A stretch of DNA of 64,000 nucleotides from Eubacterium plexicaudatum ASF492 (GCF_000364225.2 NZ_AQFT02000001.1:5080001-5144000), one strand, 5' to 3'. Positions 20,694 to 30,645 are shown, counted from the first letter of the stretch. Numbers and translations: made by a program. Notes: generated from the letters alone by a model not told the origin.

Positions 20694-22740
20694 ATGGCGA
20701 AACAAAAAAGACAAGAAAAAAATATCGTGGTTTTTGGATATTTTTAAGTTACAGCTCTTGCTGCTGTTGCTGCTTGTAGCTGCAGCTGCATATTATTTTG
20801 CGGGAGGATATGCGCAGACAATTTCCGAACTGAAAGATGACGCGGATTTGCTGGTGGCAAAATCGAGCGTGGATACCTTTCGTAAAGGAGAGACAGGACT
20901 GGTATACGATGCGGGCGGCAAGCTGCTAAAAGCATATAAAGGGGAAAAGGATGCTTACTATATTAAATATGCGGACATTCCGGAAATCGTAGAAAAGACA
21001 TTTGTAGCAGTGGAAGACCAGAAGTTTTACAGGCATAAAGGTGTAGATTATCTTGCAATTATACGTGCAACGATAGCCATGCTGCGCAATGGGGAAGTTA
21101 CACAGGGCGGAAGCACGATTACTCAGCAGCTTGCGCGTACGATATATTTAAGCATGGACCGTACATGGGAACGAAAGATGGAGGAGATTTTTATCGCTCG
21201 AAATCTGGAAGATAAGTATACAAAAACCCAGATTATGGAGTTTTATCTGAACAATATCTATTTTGGAAACGGCTACTACGGGATTCAGGCTGCAGCGCAG
21301 GGATATTTCAGCAAAAGCATAGATAAACTGGACTTGTCACAGGTTGTTTTTTTATGTGCGATTCCAAACAATCCGTCTTTATACGATCCGGTTCATCATA
21401 AAAAAAATACGTTGAGCAGGCGAGACAGAATGCTGACAACTATGTATGAGCAGGGCGTCATTTCCGCTGCGGCTGCGAGAGAAGCAAAAGAAGAGAAAAT
21501 AAAACTGAAAAGAAAAAAAGGAATAGAAAAAAACGATTATGTGGAAACCTATGTCAATTACTGTGCAATACGTGCACTGATGAAACAGCAGGGCTTTACC
21601 TTTCAACACTATTTTGATTCGGCAAAAGAAGAAAAAAAGTATAACAAGGAGTATAAAAAGCTGTATCGTGAATGCGAAAGCAGTTTATATACATCCGGGT
21701 ATCGGATATATACGTCGATCAACATGCAGCAGCAGGACAAGCTGCAGGCCGCCATTGACACGGGACTGGAAGGATTTCAGGATGTAAATGAAGAAGGAGT
21801 TTACAAGCTGCAGGGGGCAGGTGTTACGATTGATAATACGACCGGTTATGTGACAGCAATTGTAGGAGGAAGGACACAGCATTTTGAAGGTTATACGCTG
21901 AATCGTGCGTATCAGAGCTTCCGTCAGCCAGGCAGTGCTATAAAGCCTCTGCTCGTCTATACGCCTATGCTGGAACGCGGCTACACGCCGGATACGGTAG
22001 TTATGGATGAGCCGATTACAGACGGACCTTCCAATTCCGACGGAGTATATGAAGGAGCGATTACAATCCGCCATGCGGTAAAAAAATCCAAGAATACGAT
22101 TGCATGGAAGCTGTTTGACGAACTATCACCGGTTACAGGATTATCCTATTTAAAAGCAATGAATTTTACCAAAATAGATCCTGAAGACGAAAGACTGCCT
22201 GCCGCATTGGGCGGATTTACAATCGGCGTTTCTCCGGTGGAGATGGCAGCCGGATTTGCGTCGCTGCAGAATGACGGATGCTATCGGGAACCGACGTGTA
22301 TCATTAAAATTGAAGATACGAAAGGTGATCTGATCTATACGTCCGAAACAGATGAAGAAAAAGGACAGCGTAAAAAAGAAGAAGCAGAAGGCACGCGTAT
22401 TTATAAATCCAACGCTGCACGGATGATGACGAATTTGCTTGAGACAGTTATGCATGAGGGAACAGCGCGCGGACTGAGTCTTGGCGACATGCCGTCCGCA
22501 GGAAAGACCGGAACTACAAACGACAACAAAGACGGGTGGTTTGCGGGTTATACTCGTTACTTTACAACAAGCGTCTGGGTCGGCTACGACCAGCCGGCAG
22601 AACTGCCGGGACTGACAGGTTCCACGTATCCGGGCAACATCTGGCATAATTACATGCTGTCCATCCATGAAAACATGACACCAATGAGTTTTATTCCATA
22701 TATTGAACAAAAGCAGGTAGACATGGATTTTCATGAATAA
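20694..22740 (+). CDS. Bifunctional penicillin-binding protein 1A (frameshift at codon 6)
   Basis: This class A PBP polymerises and cross-links peptidoglycan outside the membrane. A basic N-terminus and one membrane helix (about 20-40) lead to the GT51 domain, with VEDQKFYRHKGVD near 105 and GGSTITQQLAR near 138. The transpeptidase has SAIK (nucleophile Ser, about 414), SKN and KTGT (about 604). GGAGA precedes ATG 20694. That frame joins the rest only if the A6 run at 20704-20709 is A7, giving MAKQKKDKKKISWF. As given, the body is open from an upstream ATG at 20647 with an unnatural N-terminus. It ends in a plain tail without a PASTA domain. Confidence 0.88.
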
Positions 22741-22870
22741 CCAAATGAAAATATATGGATAAAAAGCAATCTGAAAATTTATTTCAAAATTTTGAAAAAA
22801 TACTGGACAAATGGAATAATATGTGATAACATAATTCAGGTAATAAGTTTGGTCATTATGAATTATGTAT

Positions 22871-22944
22871 CGATGCGTGGCTCAGTTTGGTAGAGCGCTG
22901 CGTTCGGGACGCAGAGGCCGCAGGTTCAAATCCTGTCGCATCGA
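22871..22944 (+). tRNA. tRNA-Pro (CGG), attachment site host
   Basis: The acceptor arm CGATGCG pairs with CGCATCG, the anticodon loop is TTCGGGA (anticodon CGG), and the T loop is TTCAAAT. Its 3' half from 22902 on is repeated at 32867-32911, so an element has integrated here and rebuilt the tRNA end. Confidence 0.94.
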
Positions 22945-22946
22945 TT
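22902..22946 (+). repeat. attL: 45-bp direct repeat inside tRNA-Pro
   Basis: These 45 bases, from gttcgggac in the anticodon loop to tcgatt just past the tRNA end, are identical to 32867-32911. Tyrosine integrases typically use such tRNA 3' halves. Confidence 0.92.
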
Positions 22947-22957
22947 CTTGGCAGGGG

Positions 22958-22998
22958 CACCGGAAACCTTGAAAATAAAGGGTTTCCGGTTCTTTTTT
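22958..22998 (+). terminator. Terminator behind tRNA-Pro
   Basis: The stem ccggaaacc/gggtttccgg with an A-rich loop is followed by TTCTTTTTTG. Confidence 0.8.
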
Positions 22999-23065
22999 GT
23001 TTTGGCAGGCTACAGTGAAGCGGCAGGATTTTCGGGCGTTACCCAATCCGTTACCCAATTTTCAG

Positions 23066-24205
23066 TCAGGCAAATAAATCCGATGCCATCATGGATATTT
23101 CGCTCAGATCATTCTCGCTGGAATTAAGCCGCTGCTTGTTGAAATGGGAATAGATATTGAGCGTGGTCTGTGCATCTTCGTGTCCCATCCAGTACTGCAG
23201 GCGTTTTAAATCCCATCCTTTATTAATCAGGATGGAACAGCAGGTATGCCGCAGCTTGTGCAGTGTAATTTCACGCCTGCCAAAAGCTTTTGTGGCTTTG
23301 CAGAAAACAGTGGTAATGTAGTCCGGATCATAGCAGCGGCCGTCTTCCCATGTAAATACATAGCCGTCCGTGTTCTGGTATTCGTTTTTGAAAAAGTTTC
23401 GGTTCAGTTCCTGTTCTGCCTGCACTTTCCGCAAACAGCTTATGGCTGTATCAAACAGGTTCAGGCTCCGGCGGCTTTCCCTTGTTTTTGTCACATCTGA
23501 CGCATCAATAGTTTTCACCCTGACCCTTGTATGGCGTATATGTATCATGCGGTTTTCAAAATCAATGGCATCCCATTTTAAACCAAGGATTTCCGAGCGC
23601 CGCAGTCCATAATAAGCCCCCATAAAGGCAATGGGAACCAGCCCCGGGTTATATTCCGCAAGGAAATGCAGAAGTTCGGCAACTTCCTCTTCGGTAAGAA
23701 AAAGCATTTCCTCGCTGTAGTCGCGGTTCTTCTTGCCGTGTACGGATACGCCGACAGAAGGGTTGACCTGTATTAATCCGTCAATACATGCCTGTGAAAA
23801 AGCAGCGTAAAGAATGCTTTTATAACTGCGGACGCTCCGGACAGACAATGGTTCTTTTTCATGCGTCTTCTGATTAATTTTGCCATACTGCAGGCAGTAT
23901 TTGTAAAACTGGTCCAGATCTCTTGGCGTAATGTCTATCAGCCGCTGGTGTTTTGGTTCGAAATAGTCTTTTATGCGCTTTACACGGTATACGTAGCCCT
24001 CATAGGTTGATGTTTTCAGATCGATTTTTTTGCCCTCCAGCCATCTGTCAAGGTAGTCGCTAAGAAGGATATTTGTGTCAAATGTATCATTGCAGACGTT
24101 TTCAAGGAACGAATATTTTTCAATGCAGTCATTTTTGAAGGCTTCTGCTTTCCGTTTATTGTTTTTGACTGTCGCCCAGCAAACTAAAGTTCCTATCTCC
24201 CGCAC
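23066..24205 (-). CDS. Tyrosine recombinase (integrase), 5'-truncated by a transposon
   Basis: A phage/ICE-type integrase of the Tn916 kind. It has a core-binding domain (LLSDYLDRWLEG to RVKRIKDYF, about 48-110) and a catalytic domain with Arg in GLRRSEILGLKW (about 200), HKLRHT (about 318), and a final His/Tyr pair in GHEDAQTTLNIYSH. All catalytic residues are present. The arm-binding N-terminus is missing: homology begins at VKNNKRKAEAF, and the 12 or so residues before it are read from the transposon end that starts at 24170. The present GTG start has no good ribosome binding site. It probably no longer binds its arm sites. Confidence 0.85.
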   Translation of the reverse strand: MREIGTLVCWATVKNNKRKAEAFKNDCIEKYSFLENVCNDTFDTNILLSDYLDRWLEGKKIDLKTSTYEGYVYRVKRIKDYFEPKHQRLIDITPRDLDQFYKYCLQYGKINQKTHEKEPLSVRSVRSYKSILYAAFSQACIDGLIQVNPSVGVSVHGKKNRDYSEEMLFLTEEEVAELLHFLAEYNPGLVPIAFMGAYYGLRRSEILGLKWDAIDFENRMIHIRHTRVRVKTIDASDVTKTRESRRSLNLFDTAISCLRKVQAEQELNRNFFKNEYQNTDGYVFTWEDGRCYDPDYITTVFCKATKAFGRREITLHKLRHTCCSILINKGWDLKRLQYWMGHEDAQTTLNIYSHFNKQRLNSSENDLSEISMMASDLFA

Positions 24206-24440
24206 AAAAACATCGAATTAAAATCTCATCTCCTTAATACTGTCTATCAGAGCGCGCTGTAGGAAACGGCGCATTTTCCTCTTGACCATTCCAGCCTGTT
24301 CCGATATAGTTTTTTTGGAACGAAAAAAAGAGAAAGAACACCAACCTCCTACAGTTTGTTCTTTCTCTCATACACCAGCGTGCCTGCCATATACGGGATC
24401 ATGTCCCACTCGTGAGGCTTTGGCACTACCGACATATACT

Positions 24441-25034
24441 ATGATAAGAGAAAACTCCCTATTTTGCAAGCTGATCCGTATAAAAACTTCATCAAAAGCA
24501 CTATTTGAGTCTTTCATGGTTGGATTCCGCCCCCAGCTGCAGACCTGTCCCTTCTGCGGGGCAGCGGGCAGCTGCAAGATCCATGCCTATTATGACCGTT
24601 CCCTGGTGGATTTCATAGACGGCGCCCCTGTCCGACACAGCCTCTGCATCCTTCGCCTCATCTGTACCTGCGGCCATACCCATGCCATCCTCCCGGATTT
24701 CATCATCCCCTATTCCGGCTACGGCCTGTTCTTCATCCTCCGTGTCCTGGCAGAGTATTTCCTGCACCTTTCTTCTATAGAGGGACTCTGCAGGCGTTTC
24801 TCCATCACCCTTTCCCAACTGCACCGTTTTCCGGAACTCTTCCTGGTGCAGAAGGAAGAATGGCTCGGGGCACTTTCCTCTATGGAAGCCTCTTCCCTCT
24901 CCTTCCTGAAGACACTGGTCTCCCAGCCCTCCTATTCTGATTTTGCTTCCGCCTTTGTCCGCCGTTTTGCAAAATCCTTCCTCCAGTCCCATAAAAATCC
25001 GGCGTCTTACTGCCAACAGGTGTTCGGTCCCTGA
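24441..25034 (+). CDS. DUF6431-type protein of the transposon
   Basis: The 197-residue protein has an N-terminal zinc-finger-like CPFCGAAGSCKIH and a second cysteine pair (LICTCGHTHAILP), followed by a helical region (ILRVLAEYFL, GLCRRFSITLSQLHRF). Proteins of this kind accompany DDE transposase/ATPase pairs in Clostridia, and a DNA-binding or targeting role is likely but unproven. The start is uncertain; ATG 24441 is chosen because residues before it are low-complexity, read from a 10-bp inverted repeat (24330-24339/24358-24367) that could attenuate transcription. Confidence 0.65.
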   Translation: MIRENSLFCKLIRIKTSSKALFESFMVGFRPQLQTCPFCGAAGSCKIHAYYDRSLVDFIDGAPVRHSLCILRLICTCGHTHAILPDFIIPYSGYGLFFILRVLAEYFLHLSSIEGLCRRFSITLSQLHRFPELFLVQKEEWLGALSSMEASSLSFLKTLVSQPSYSDFASAFVRRFAKSFLQSHKNPASYCQQVFGP

Positions 25035-25123
25035 ACTGCTTTTCCACGACCACACGCCCAGGCATGGTCTCCCTGAGGAAACTCCTTTATAATGGCAGAA
25101 AACCATTTAAGGAGGATATTTTT

Positions 25124-26392
25124 ATGGACAACAAACAAAAGAACCTTTCGGACGCTGCCGCCATGGCACAGTTCCGGCTTGCCCTCATCGCACCGGTCAT
25201 CCATGGCCTTTATCCGGATGCGTCCGGAAATGCCTATTACCAACGCATCACCGAGAACCCGCTCACCCTGCCTGATGGTTCCGCCTTCCGCTACAGCCCC
25301 AAGACTATCAGCAAGTGGGTGTCTCTCTACCAGAATGGCGGCATCGATGCACTTATGCCCCGGGAACGCTCCGACAAGGGCAGCACCCGGGTCCTGACGG
25401 ATACAGCCATCGAGGAGATCTACCGGCTTAAGGAAGCTTTCCCAAGGCTTAACTCCACACAGATCCACCGCCACCTTGTGGAAGAGGCGTTCATCCCTGC
25501 CTCTGTCAGCGTGTGTGCTGTCCAGCGTTTTGTAAAGAAACATGACCTGAAATCGGCACGTAACCCGAACATGCGGGACAGGAAGGCTTTTGAAGAGGAC
25601 GCCTTTGGGAAAATGTGGCAGGCTGATACCTGTTACCTTCCATATATCACAGAAGACGGCCAGCGCAGGCGGGTCTACTGCATCCTGATCATCGATGACC
25701 ATTCCCGGTTCCTGGTGGGCGGCGGGCTCTTCTATAACGACTCAGCTTATAACTTCCAGAAAGCGCTTAAGGATGCTGTGGCTGCACACGGAATCCCTTC
25801 TAAGCTCTATGTCGATAACGGTTCCAGCTACTCGAACGGGCAGCTTTCCCTCATCTGCGGCTCCATCGGAACGATCCTTTTACATACAAAAATCCGGGAT
25901 GGCGCATCCAAGGCTAAGATAGAACGCCAGTTCCGGACACTCAAGGAAACCTGGCTCTATACCCTGGACCTGGATTCCTTAAGCTCCCTGGCACAGTTCA
26001 ATGGACTCCTTAAGGATTACATGCGCTCCTATAATACTTCCCTCCATTCCGGTATCGGCACTACACCCCTTTCCCGTTACCAGCAGACCCGCGCTTCCAT
26101 ACGGACACCTGCGTCCAGGGAATGGCTGGAGGAATGTTTCCTGAACCGCATTACAAGGAAAGTGAATAAGGATTCTACCGTCTCCATCGACAAGGTATCC
26201 TATGATGTCCCTATGCAGTTTATCTCATCAAAAGTGGAGATCCGCTTCCTCCCGGATGACATGTCCTCCGCCTTCATCCTTTACGAAGGAGTGCATTATC
26301 CCATCCGCCCTACGGATAAGAATGAGAACTGCAGGACGAAGCGCAACAATACACCTGGCATCGACTACTCAAAGTTAGGGGGTGGCTGTTGA
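25124..26392 (+). CDS. DDE integrase/transposase (Mu/TnsB-like)
   Basis: The 422-residue transposase has an N-terminal helix-turn-helix region (residues 25-130) and an rve catalytic core. The acidic triad is visible: Asp in WQADTCY (about 169), Asp in YVDNGSSY (about 232), and Glu in KIERQF (about 269). A C-terminal beta-barrel follows. It cuts and joins transposon ends and should work with the ATPase encoded next. AAGGAGG fixes ATG 25124. Stop and next start overlap as TGATG. Confidence 0.85.
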   Translation: MDNKQKNLSDAAAMAQFRLALIAPVIHGLYPDASGNAYYQRITENPLTLPDGSAFRYSPKTISKWVSLYQNGGIDALMPRERSDKGSTRVLTDTAIEEIYRLKEAFPRLNSTQIHRHLVEEAFIPASVSVCAVQRFVKKHDLKSARNPNMRDRKAFEEDAFGKMWQADTCYLPYITEDGQRRRVYCILIIDDHSRFLVGGGLFYNDSAYNFQKALKDAVAAHGIPSKLYVDNGSSYSNGQLSLICGSIGTILLHTKIRDGASKAKIERQFRTLKETWLYTLDLDSLSSLAQFNGLLKDYMRSYNTSLHSGIGTTPLSRYQQTRASIRTPASREWLEECFLNRITRKVNKDSTVSIDKVSYDVPMQFISSKVEIRFLPDDMSSAFILYEGVHYPIRPTDKNENCRTKRNNTPGIDYSKLGGGC

Positions 26393-27198
26393 TGTTCCGT
26401 TCTTACTATGGATTGTCTTTCAATCCTTTTGACAAACAGATGGCCCGGGAAAAAGACCGTTTCCTTTCCAGGGACATCTCTGAGATGCTCTCCCGGCTGG
26501 ATTACCTCAAGGATACCAGGGGCATTGGTCTGTTCACGGCACGCCCGGGCATGGGGAAGTCTTTTGGACTCCGCTGTTTTGCAAAGGGGCTCAACCCGAA
26601 CCTTTATCATATGGAGTACCTCTGTCTTTCCACCGTAAGCGTCATGGAGTTCTACCGCCAGCTCTGCTCTGTACTGGGAGTAGAACCTAGAGGCGGCAAA
26701 CCCGGGATGTTCCGGGTCATACAGGAGCAGATCCTCTACCTTTACCGGGAAAAGAAGCAGCCCCTTCTTCTGGCCGTTGACGAGGCCCAGTACCTCTCCA
26801 CAGGCATCCTGGAGGACATTAAGATGCTCATGAACTACGGCTATGACTCCCTGAACTGCTTTACGCTCATCCTGTGCGGGGAACCGCACCTGAACAATAC
26901 CCTGCGCAAGCCGGTCCACGAAGCCCTGCGCCAGAGGATCACCGTGCATTACAACTTTACTGGTCTCACAGATTCAGAAGTGGCGCAGTATGTACTCCAC
27001 AAGGTCTCCTGTGCGGGAGGCTCTGCCTCCATCATAGAGCAGGCCGCCCTTTCCGCTGTCCACAGCCATTCCCAAGGGAATCCGCGCCTGGTGGATAACC
27101 TGATGACAAATGCCCTTACCCTTGGCGCACAGATGGAGAAGAAAGCAATTGACACGGAAGTCATACTTGCCTCCGTCAGCAGCCAGAATCTTGGATAG
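26392..27198 (+). CDS. AAA ATPase, ExeA/TniB/TnsC-like transposition partner
   Basis: This 268-residue ATPase begins with the ExeA-type FRSYYGLSFNPFDKQ. Walker A is ARPGMGKS near residue 48, Walker B is LLAVDEAQYLS near 127, and a sensor Arg region is in LRQRITVHYNF. In related transposons this protein selects target DNA and activates the transposase. Its 3' part also survives in the decayed copy at 39480-39628. Confidence 0.83.
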   Translation: MFRSYYGLSFNPFDKQMAREKDRFLSRDISEMLSRLDYLKDTRGIGLFTARPGMGKSFGLRCFAKGLNPNLYHMEYLCLSTVSVMEFYRQLCSVLGVEPRGGKPGMFRVIQEQILYLYREKKQPLLLAVDEAQYLSTGILEDIKMLMNYGYDSLNCFTLILCGEPHLNNTLRKPVHEALRQRITVHYNFTGLTDSEVAQYVLHKVSCAGGSASIIEQAALSAVHSHSQGNPRLVDNLMTNALTLGAQMEKKAIDTEVILASVSSQNLG

Positions 27199-27210
27199 GG
27201 GGTGCTATTT

Positions 27211-27525
27211 TTGGAATACAGCTGTTTTTTCAGGGATGGTTCCCGCATAGAAACCTGGACAGGGGAGATTATCCTGCTGCGATGGCGGCCTGGATGGTAT
27301 GAAGCTGAGATGAATGGACGGGGGACATACTTCCACATCCTGGCCGGAGTGCATAAATACGGAAACTACCTGTGCATCCCGAACCATGATGTGGGATGTG
27401 AACTATCCGATTTTTCTGATATTTTCTGGAATGAGGGGCGGATCAGCAATCTAATGCGGAAGGTAGATGCCGTAACTGTTGCTGCCGGTTTGGCTTATCT
27501 GCCGACTCTGGCTGACAAACAATAA
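27211..27525 (+). CDS. Small transposon-encoded protein (DUF6618-like)
   Basis: TTG 27211 is chosen as start because it aligns with ATG 39466 of the decayed copy, which follows GGAGG. The 104-residue protein has a conserved core (ETWTGEIILL, GWYEAEMNGRG, GNYLCIPNHDVGCEL, DIFWNEGRI). It resembles small Firmicutes proteins grouped as DUF6618; that assignment is from memory. The function is unknown. Confidence 0.6.
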   Translation: MEYSCFFRDGSRIETWTGEIILLRWRPGWYEAEMNGRGTYFHILAGVHKYGNYLCIPNHDVGCELSDFSDIFWNEGRISNLMRKVDAVTVAAGLAYLPTLADKQ

Positions 27526-28068
27526 AAATCCAAATACATCATGTGGCTATGGATCTCATAATGGGATTCATGGCCTTTCGATTTCGAAAGAAAAGCTATA
27601 CCAACAGCGTGCTGCATTTTCGGCGGTATTATGCATTTGTAGACAGCGCTGCGCAGTCAATGCGAAAAAGGTTGGAAAAATAATTTGCCGTTTATGTCTC
27701 CCTCAATTTGCCATCCAACACTCAGTTGGATATGGAAATAAATGTTTCTGAAAATTGTAACGACATTGCAGCAGTAACAAAAGTTTTGCTGCAAATATGG
27801 TGCAGCAATAGTAGGATGCATTATATCTGTTGAATTACATAATAAAAATTAGCAAATGTGCAGCATTTATAGATGGATTTTTATGATGGACTGTAAAATA
27901 TATGGTGTATTGAAATTTACAAGAAGTAACGGTGGTTGTTGTACAAAATATTTTACCGGTTCTAGGCGTCATCAGATGAACTTTAAAAATAAGTATACTG
28001 CTGATAGAAATTCGCAGACTCTCCATACCTGTTTATGTAATATTTTACAAGAAGAGGGGGAAGATAAT
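27526..28068. other. Non-coding: transposon right end and leader of the DUF932 gene
   Basis: Up to 27720 this is the transposon right end, alignable base by base with the complement of 38948-39140. The remaining 350 bases are A/T-rich with short gcagca repeats and no credible gene. The lost 5' part of the integrase gene is not here. Confidence 0.6.
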
Positions 28069-29001
28069 ATGGCAGCAGCAGTAGAATCCATGTTTTCCGT
28101 AAGGGTAAAGCCGTGGCACGGGCTTGGAACAATCGTACAGGATGCGCCGGATTCAAGGGAGGCGGTGCGCCTTGCCGGACTGGACTGGAAGGTGGTGCAG
28201 CAGGAGATGCTTACAGACAATGGCATCCCGGTTTTTGGGTATAAGGCAAATGTACGGGACATTGACAATAGGGTGCTTGGCGTGGTCAGTGACCGCTACC
28301 AGGTTGTCCAGAACGAAGAAGCGTTCGCATTTACGGACGAACTGCTTGGCGAAGGGGTACGTTATGAGACGGCAGGCTCCTTACAGGACGGCAGGCGCAC
28401 ATTTATACTGGCAAGGCTCCCGGAACGGTTTATTATTGCCGGGGACGAGATCACACCTTATTTTGTCATAATGAACTCCCATGACGGGGGCTGTTCCATC
28501 AAGGCGGCAATGACACCTATACGTGTTGTATGCCAGAATACATTAAACCTTGCGCTGCGCACGGCAAGACGCGTCTGGATGACAAAGCATACGTCAAACA
28601 TCATGGGCAGGATTGATGACGCAAGGATGACGCTGCAGTTTGCGGAAAAGTATATGGCAGAGATGGGAAGAAGCGTGGACAGCCTGATCCATAAGAAGCT
28701 GAGCGATAGGAAGGCAATGGAGTATATGGCGGAGTTCTTTCCTGTTACAGAGGATATGAGCGCGGCGCAGAAGAAAAACAACATTGTGCTGCTGAACGAT
28801 TTAAAGGCAAGGTATTTTGATGCGCCCGACCTGAAGGATGTGGGGAAAAACGGATACCGTTTCGTCAATGCCGTATCGGATTTTGCGACGCATGCACAGC
28901 CTGTGCGAAAGACAAAAAATTATAGGGAAAACCTGTTTTTAAAGACGGCAGAGGGGAACCCGCTGATTGACAGGGCATACCAGATGGCCCTTTCGTCATA
29001 A
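28069..29001 (+). CDS. DUF932 (phage/plasmid-like TIGR03299) protein
   Basis: The 310-residue protein reads like the DUF932 family throughout, including the opening KPWHGLGTIV (residues 12-21) and the VVSDRYQVVQNEEAF core near 75. The family is common on plasmids, phages and ICEs; its role is unknown. ATG 28069 follows GAGGGGG by 8 nt. Longer in-frame extensions run through non-coding DNA. The next gene starts 28 nt downstream. Confidence 0.88.
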   Translation: MAAAVESMFSVRVKPWHGLGTIVQDAPDSREAVRLAGLDWKVVQQEMLTDNGIPVFGYKANVRDIDNRVLGVVSDRYQVVQNEEAFAFTDELLGEGVRYETAGSLQDGRRTFILARLPERFIIAGDEITPYFVIMNSHDGGCSIKAAMTPIRVVCQNTLNLALRTARRVWMTKHTSNIMGRIDDARMTLQFAEKYMAEMGRSVDSLIHKKLSDRKAMEYMAEFFPVTEDMSAAQKKNNIVLLNDLKARYFDAPDLKDVGKNGYRFVNAVSDFATHAQPVRKTKNYRENLFLKTAEGNPLIDRAYQMALSS

Positions 29002-29029
29002 CGGCATATGGGGCAATGTGAAGGAAATC

Positions 29030-29227
29030 ATGATAAAGGTATGTCAAAAATGCATGGGCCGCGTCTACAGGGAACGCAGCCGTGAGCTTAGAAAGAAATA
29101 TCCATATTATTGTCCGTACTGCGATGAAAACATGTATTCTTTCGAATGCAGGGATATTGTTCAAAACAGGGAAGATGGAAAAAATTTGGGACAGATAACA
29201 CAGGAAGATAGAAAAGTACGTTCCTGA
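29030..29227 (+). CDS. Small zinc-ribbon-like protein
   Basis: The 65-residue protein has two Cys pairs, CQKC (5-8) and CPYC (28-31), which could bind one zinc. GAAGGA lies 5 nt before ATG 29030. It is basic and may bind nucleic acid. It follows the DUF932 gene in the element; no known family is recognised. Confidence 0.55.
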   Translation: MIKVCQKCMGRVYRERSRELRKKYPYYCPYCDENMYSFECRDIVQNREDGKNLGQITQEDRKVRS

Positions 29228-29343
29228 TATTAGAAGATCAGCGGATATGTGGATAAGATACACGAGACTGAACAAATATGTGGATAAATATGGAGACGCC
29301 TGACAGAAGGTAGACTGTCAGGCGTTTCAGACTGGAGGAGAAA

Positions 29344-30246
29344 ATGAAAAAAGGAATTGAAAAATTCATGGACGAAGCAGTTGAAAAGATAAAGGGACGG
29401 CTTGGCAGTGCCTATGAAGTTAATTGGAATATTTACCATAAGAATAACGGGGTTTCTTTAAAGGGGATTGTCATTACGGACAGGACGAGCGCTGTATCGC
29501 CATGTATTTATATGGACAGGTATTATTCTGAATACAGGGAAAAAGGGGATATGGAACAGATTATCAATGATGTTATCTGTATTTACGAGAGAAACAAGGG
29601 AAAAGACTTTTTGACAGCTCAGATCCGGGACAGTAGGCAGATGATGGATCATGTGGTCTTTCGGCTGGTAAATACAGAAAGGAATAAAGAACTCCTTTCC
29701 AGAATGCCGCATGAAGATCTGGAAGGGTTAGGGCTGTCAATGATCCTTTATGTGCTGTTCCAGACAGAAGGAAACCAAAATGCAGCTATGGCAGTAAGCA
29801 ACAGGCTCATGCAAATGTGGAAGGTCTCTAAAGAAGAACTGCTGGAACATGCAAAAAAGAATACGCCGCTTAAAATGGGATATTCTATGCGCAGCATACG
29901 TAGCGTACTGGGTGAATATCTTGGAATGAAGGAAAATGGGGAAATGGTCCAGGCAGATTTCCCGCGTTTATATGTATTAACAAATTGCAGGGCATTGTAC
30001 GGGGCAGGCTGCCTTATATATGATGGACTGCTTGAAAATGTTGCAGACAGTTTAAATTCAGGGTTTTATGTGCTGCCCAGTTCTGTGCATGAGGTGCTTT
30101 TATATCCGTCCTCGGATAAGAATGATGCGGCAGCATTAAAAGATATTGTAATGGAAATAAACCAGACGGAACTTGCGGAAGAAGAAATTCTGAATGATGC
30201 GGTTTATTATTATGACAGAAAAACAAAGGAGCTGTCAGTTGCCTGA
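29344..30246 (+). CDS. DUF5688-family protein
   Basis: The 300-residue cytoplasmic protein has the family layout: an N-terminal segment with NNGVSLKGIVI, then a helical middle, FPRLYVLTNCRALYGAGCLIY near 205, and a C-terminal VLPSSVHEVLLYP. DUF5688 proteins are frequent in accessory regions of Lachnospiraceae, often in several copies; the function is unknown. GGAGG precedes ATG 29344. A short hairpin with inverted tgacag motifs (29300-29325) lies just upstream. Confidence 0.75.
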   Translation: MKKGIEKFMDEAVEKIKGRLGSAYEVNWNIYHKNNGVSLKGIVITDRTSAVSPCIYMDRYYSEYREKGDMEQIINDVICIYERNKGKDFLTAQIRDSRQMMDHVVFRLVNTERNKELLSRMPHEDLEGLGLSMILYVLFQTEGNQNAAMAVSNRLMQMWKVSKEELLEHAKKNTPLKMGYSMRSIRSVLGEYLGMKENGEMVQADFPRLYVLTNCRALYGAGCLIYDGLLENVADSLNSGFYVLPSSVHEVLLYPSSDKNDAAALKDIVMEINQTELAEEEILNDAVYYYDRKTKELSVA

Positions 30247-30321
30247 CTATATGTAAGTCATGGCTGGAATATCTGTAAATGTCCGGATTAAAAAAGGCGG
30301 CAAAGAAAGGGTGGCTGTTTT

Positions 30322-30645
30322 ATGAAATATGTGGACAAAAAACTGGTACTTACAGATTGTCAGGTCAGAGGGACTTTGGAGCAATTCTACAAAAATGCGG
30401 CAAATGAGGCAGGATATACAGAAACAGAAGACATTATGTATGACTGCAGAAAAATATTAGTTGCCCCTAATATACAAGATACCATGATAGGCGCATATCA
30501 GGAGTTGTGTCCTGGGGTTTCCGTGCATGATATTTTGATCCATCTTGCTATCAGTGGGCCAAAAGTATGTGAGGAGCTTGGAATGAATGAAGTCATAATT
30601 CAAAATGGTTTTATAACGGCAAAAGCGCTGTTATATAAAACATGA
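30322..30645 (+). CDS. Hypothetical protein of the integrative element
   Basis: The 107-residue protein is mixed helical with no membrane segment, cysteine cluster or known motif. It lies 75 nt after the DUF5688 gene in the same direction, with GAAAGG about 12 nt upstream. No function can be proposed. Confidence 0.5.
   Translation: MKYVDKKLVLTDCQVRGTLEQFYKNAANEAGYTETEDIMYDCRKILVAPNIQDTMIGAYQELCPGVSVHDILIHLAISGPKVCEELGMNEVIIQNGFITAKALLYKT

Larger units (their letters stand above)
24170..27720 (+). mobile_element. Tn7/Mu-like transposon (DUF6431, DDE transposase, AAA ATPase, small partner)
   Basis: The right end is defined by comparison with the second copy at 38948. Read inward, the ends start TGTTGGATGGCAAATTG (copy 1, complement of 27704-27720) and TGTCGGACGGCAAATTG (copy 2). 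The left end TGTCGCCCAGCAAACT at 24170 is similar and coincides with the point where integrase homology stops. Four co-directional genes lie inside, and their C-rich third codon positions contrast with the host, a sign of transfer. The flanking 5-mers (ttgac and ctcag) differ, so no target duplication is left. Confidence 0.7.

Noticed and set aside
24165..27725. Target-site duplication around the transposon
   Set aside because: The 5-base flanks (ttgac and ctcag) differ, so no duplication can be claimed; a later rearrangement is likely.
27479..27751. 90-codon frame at the transposon right end
   Set aside because: It spans the terminal sequence, is not kept in the second copy, and has no start signal.
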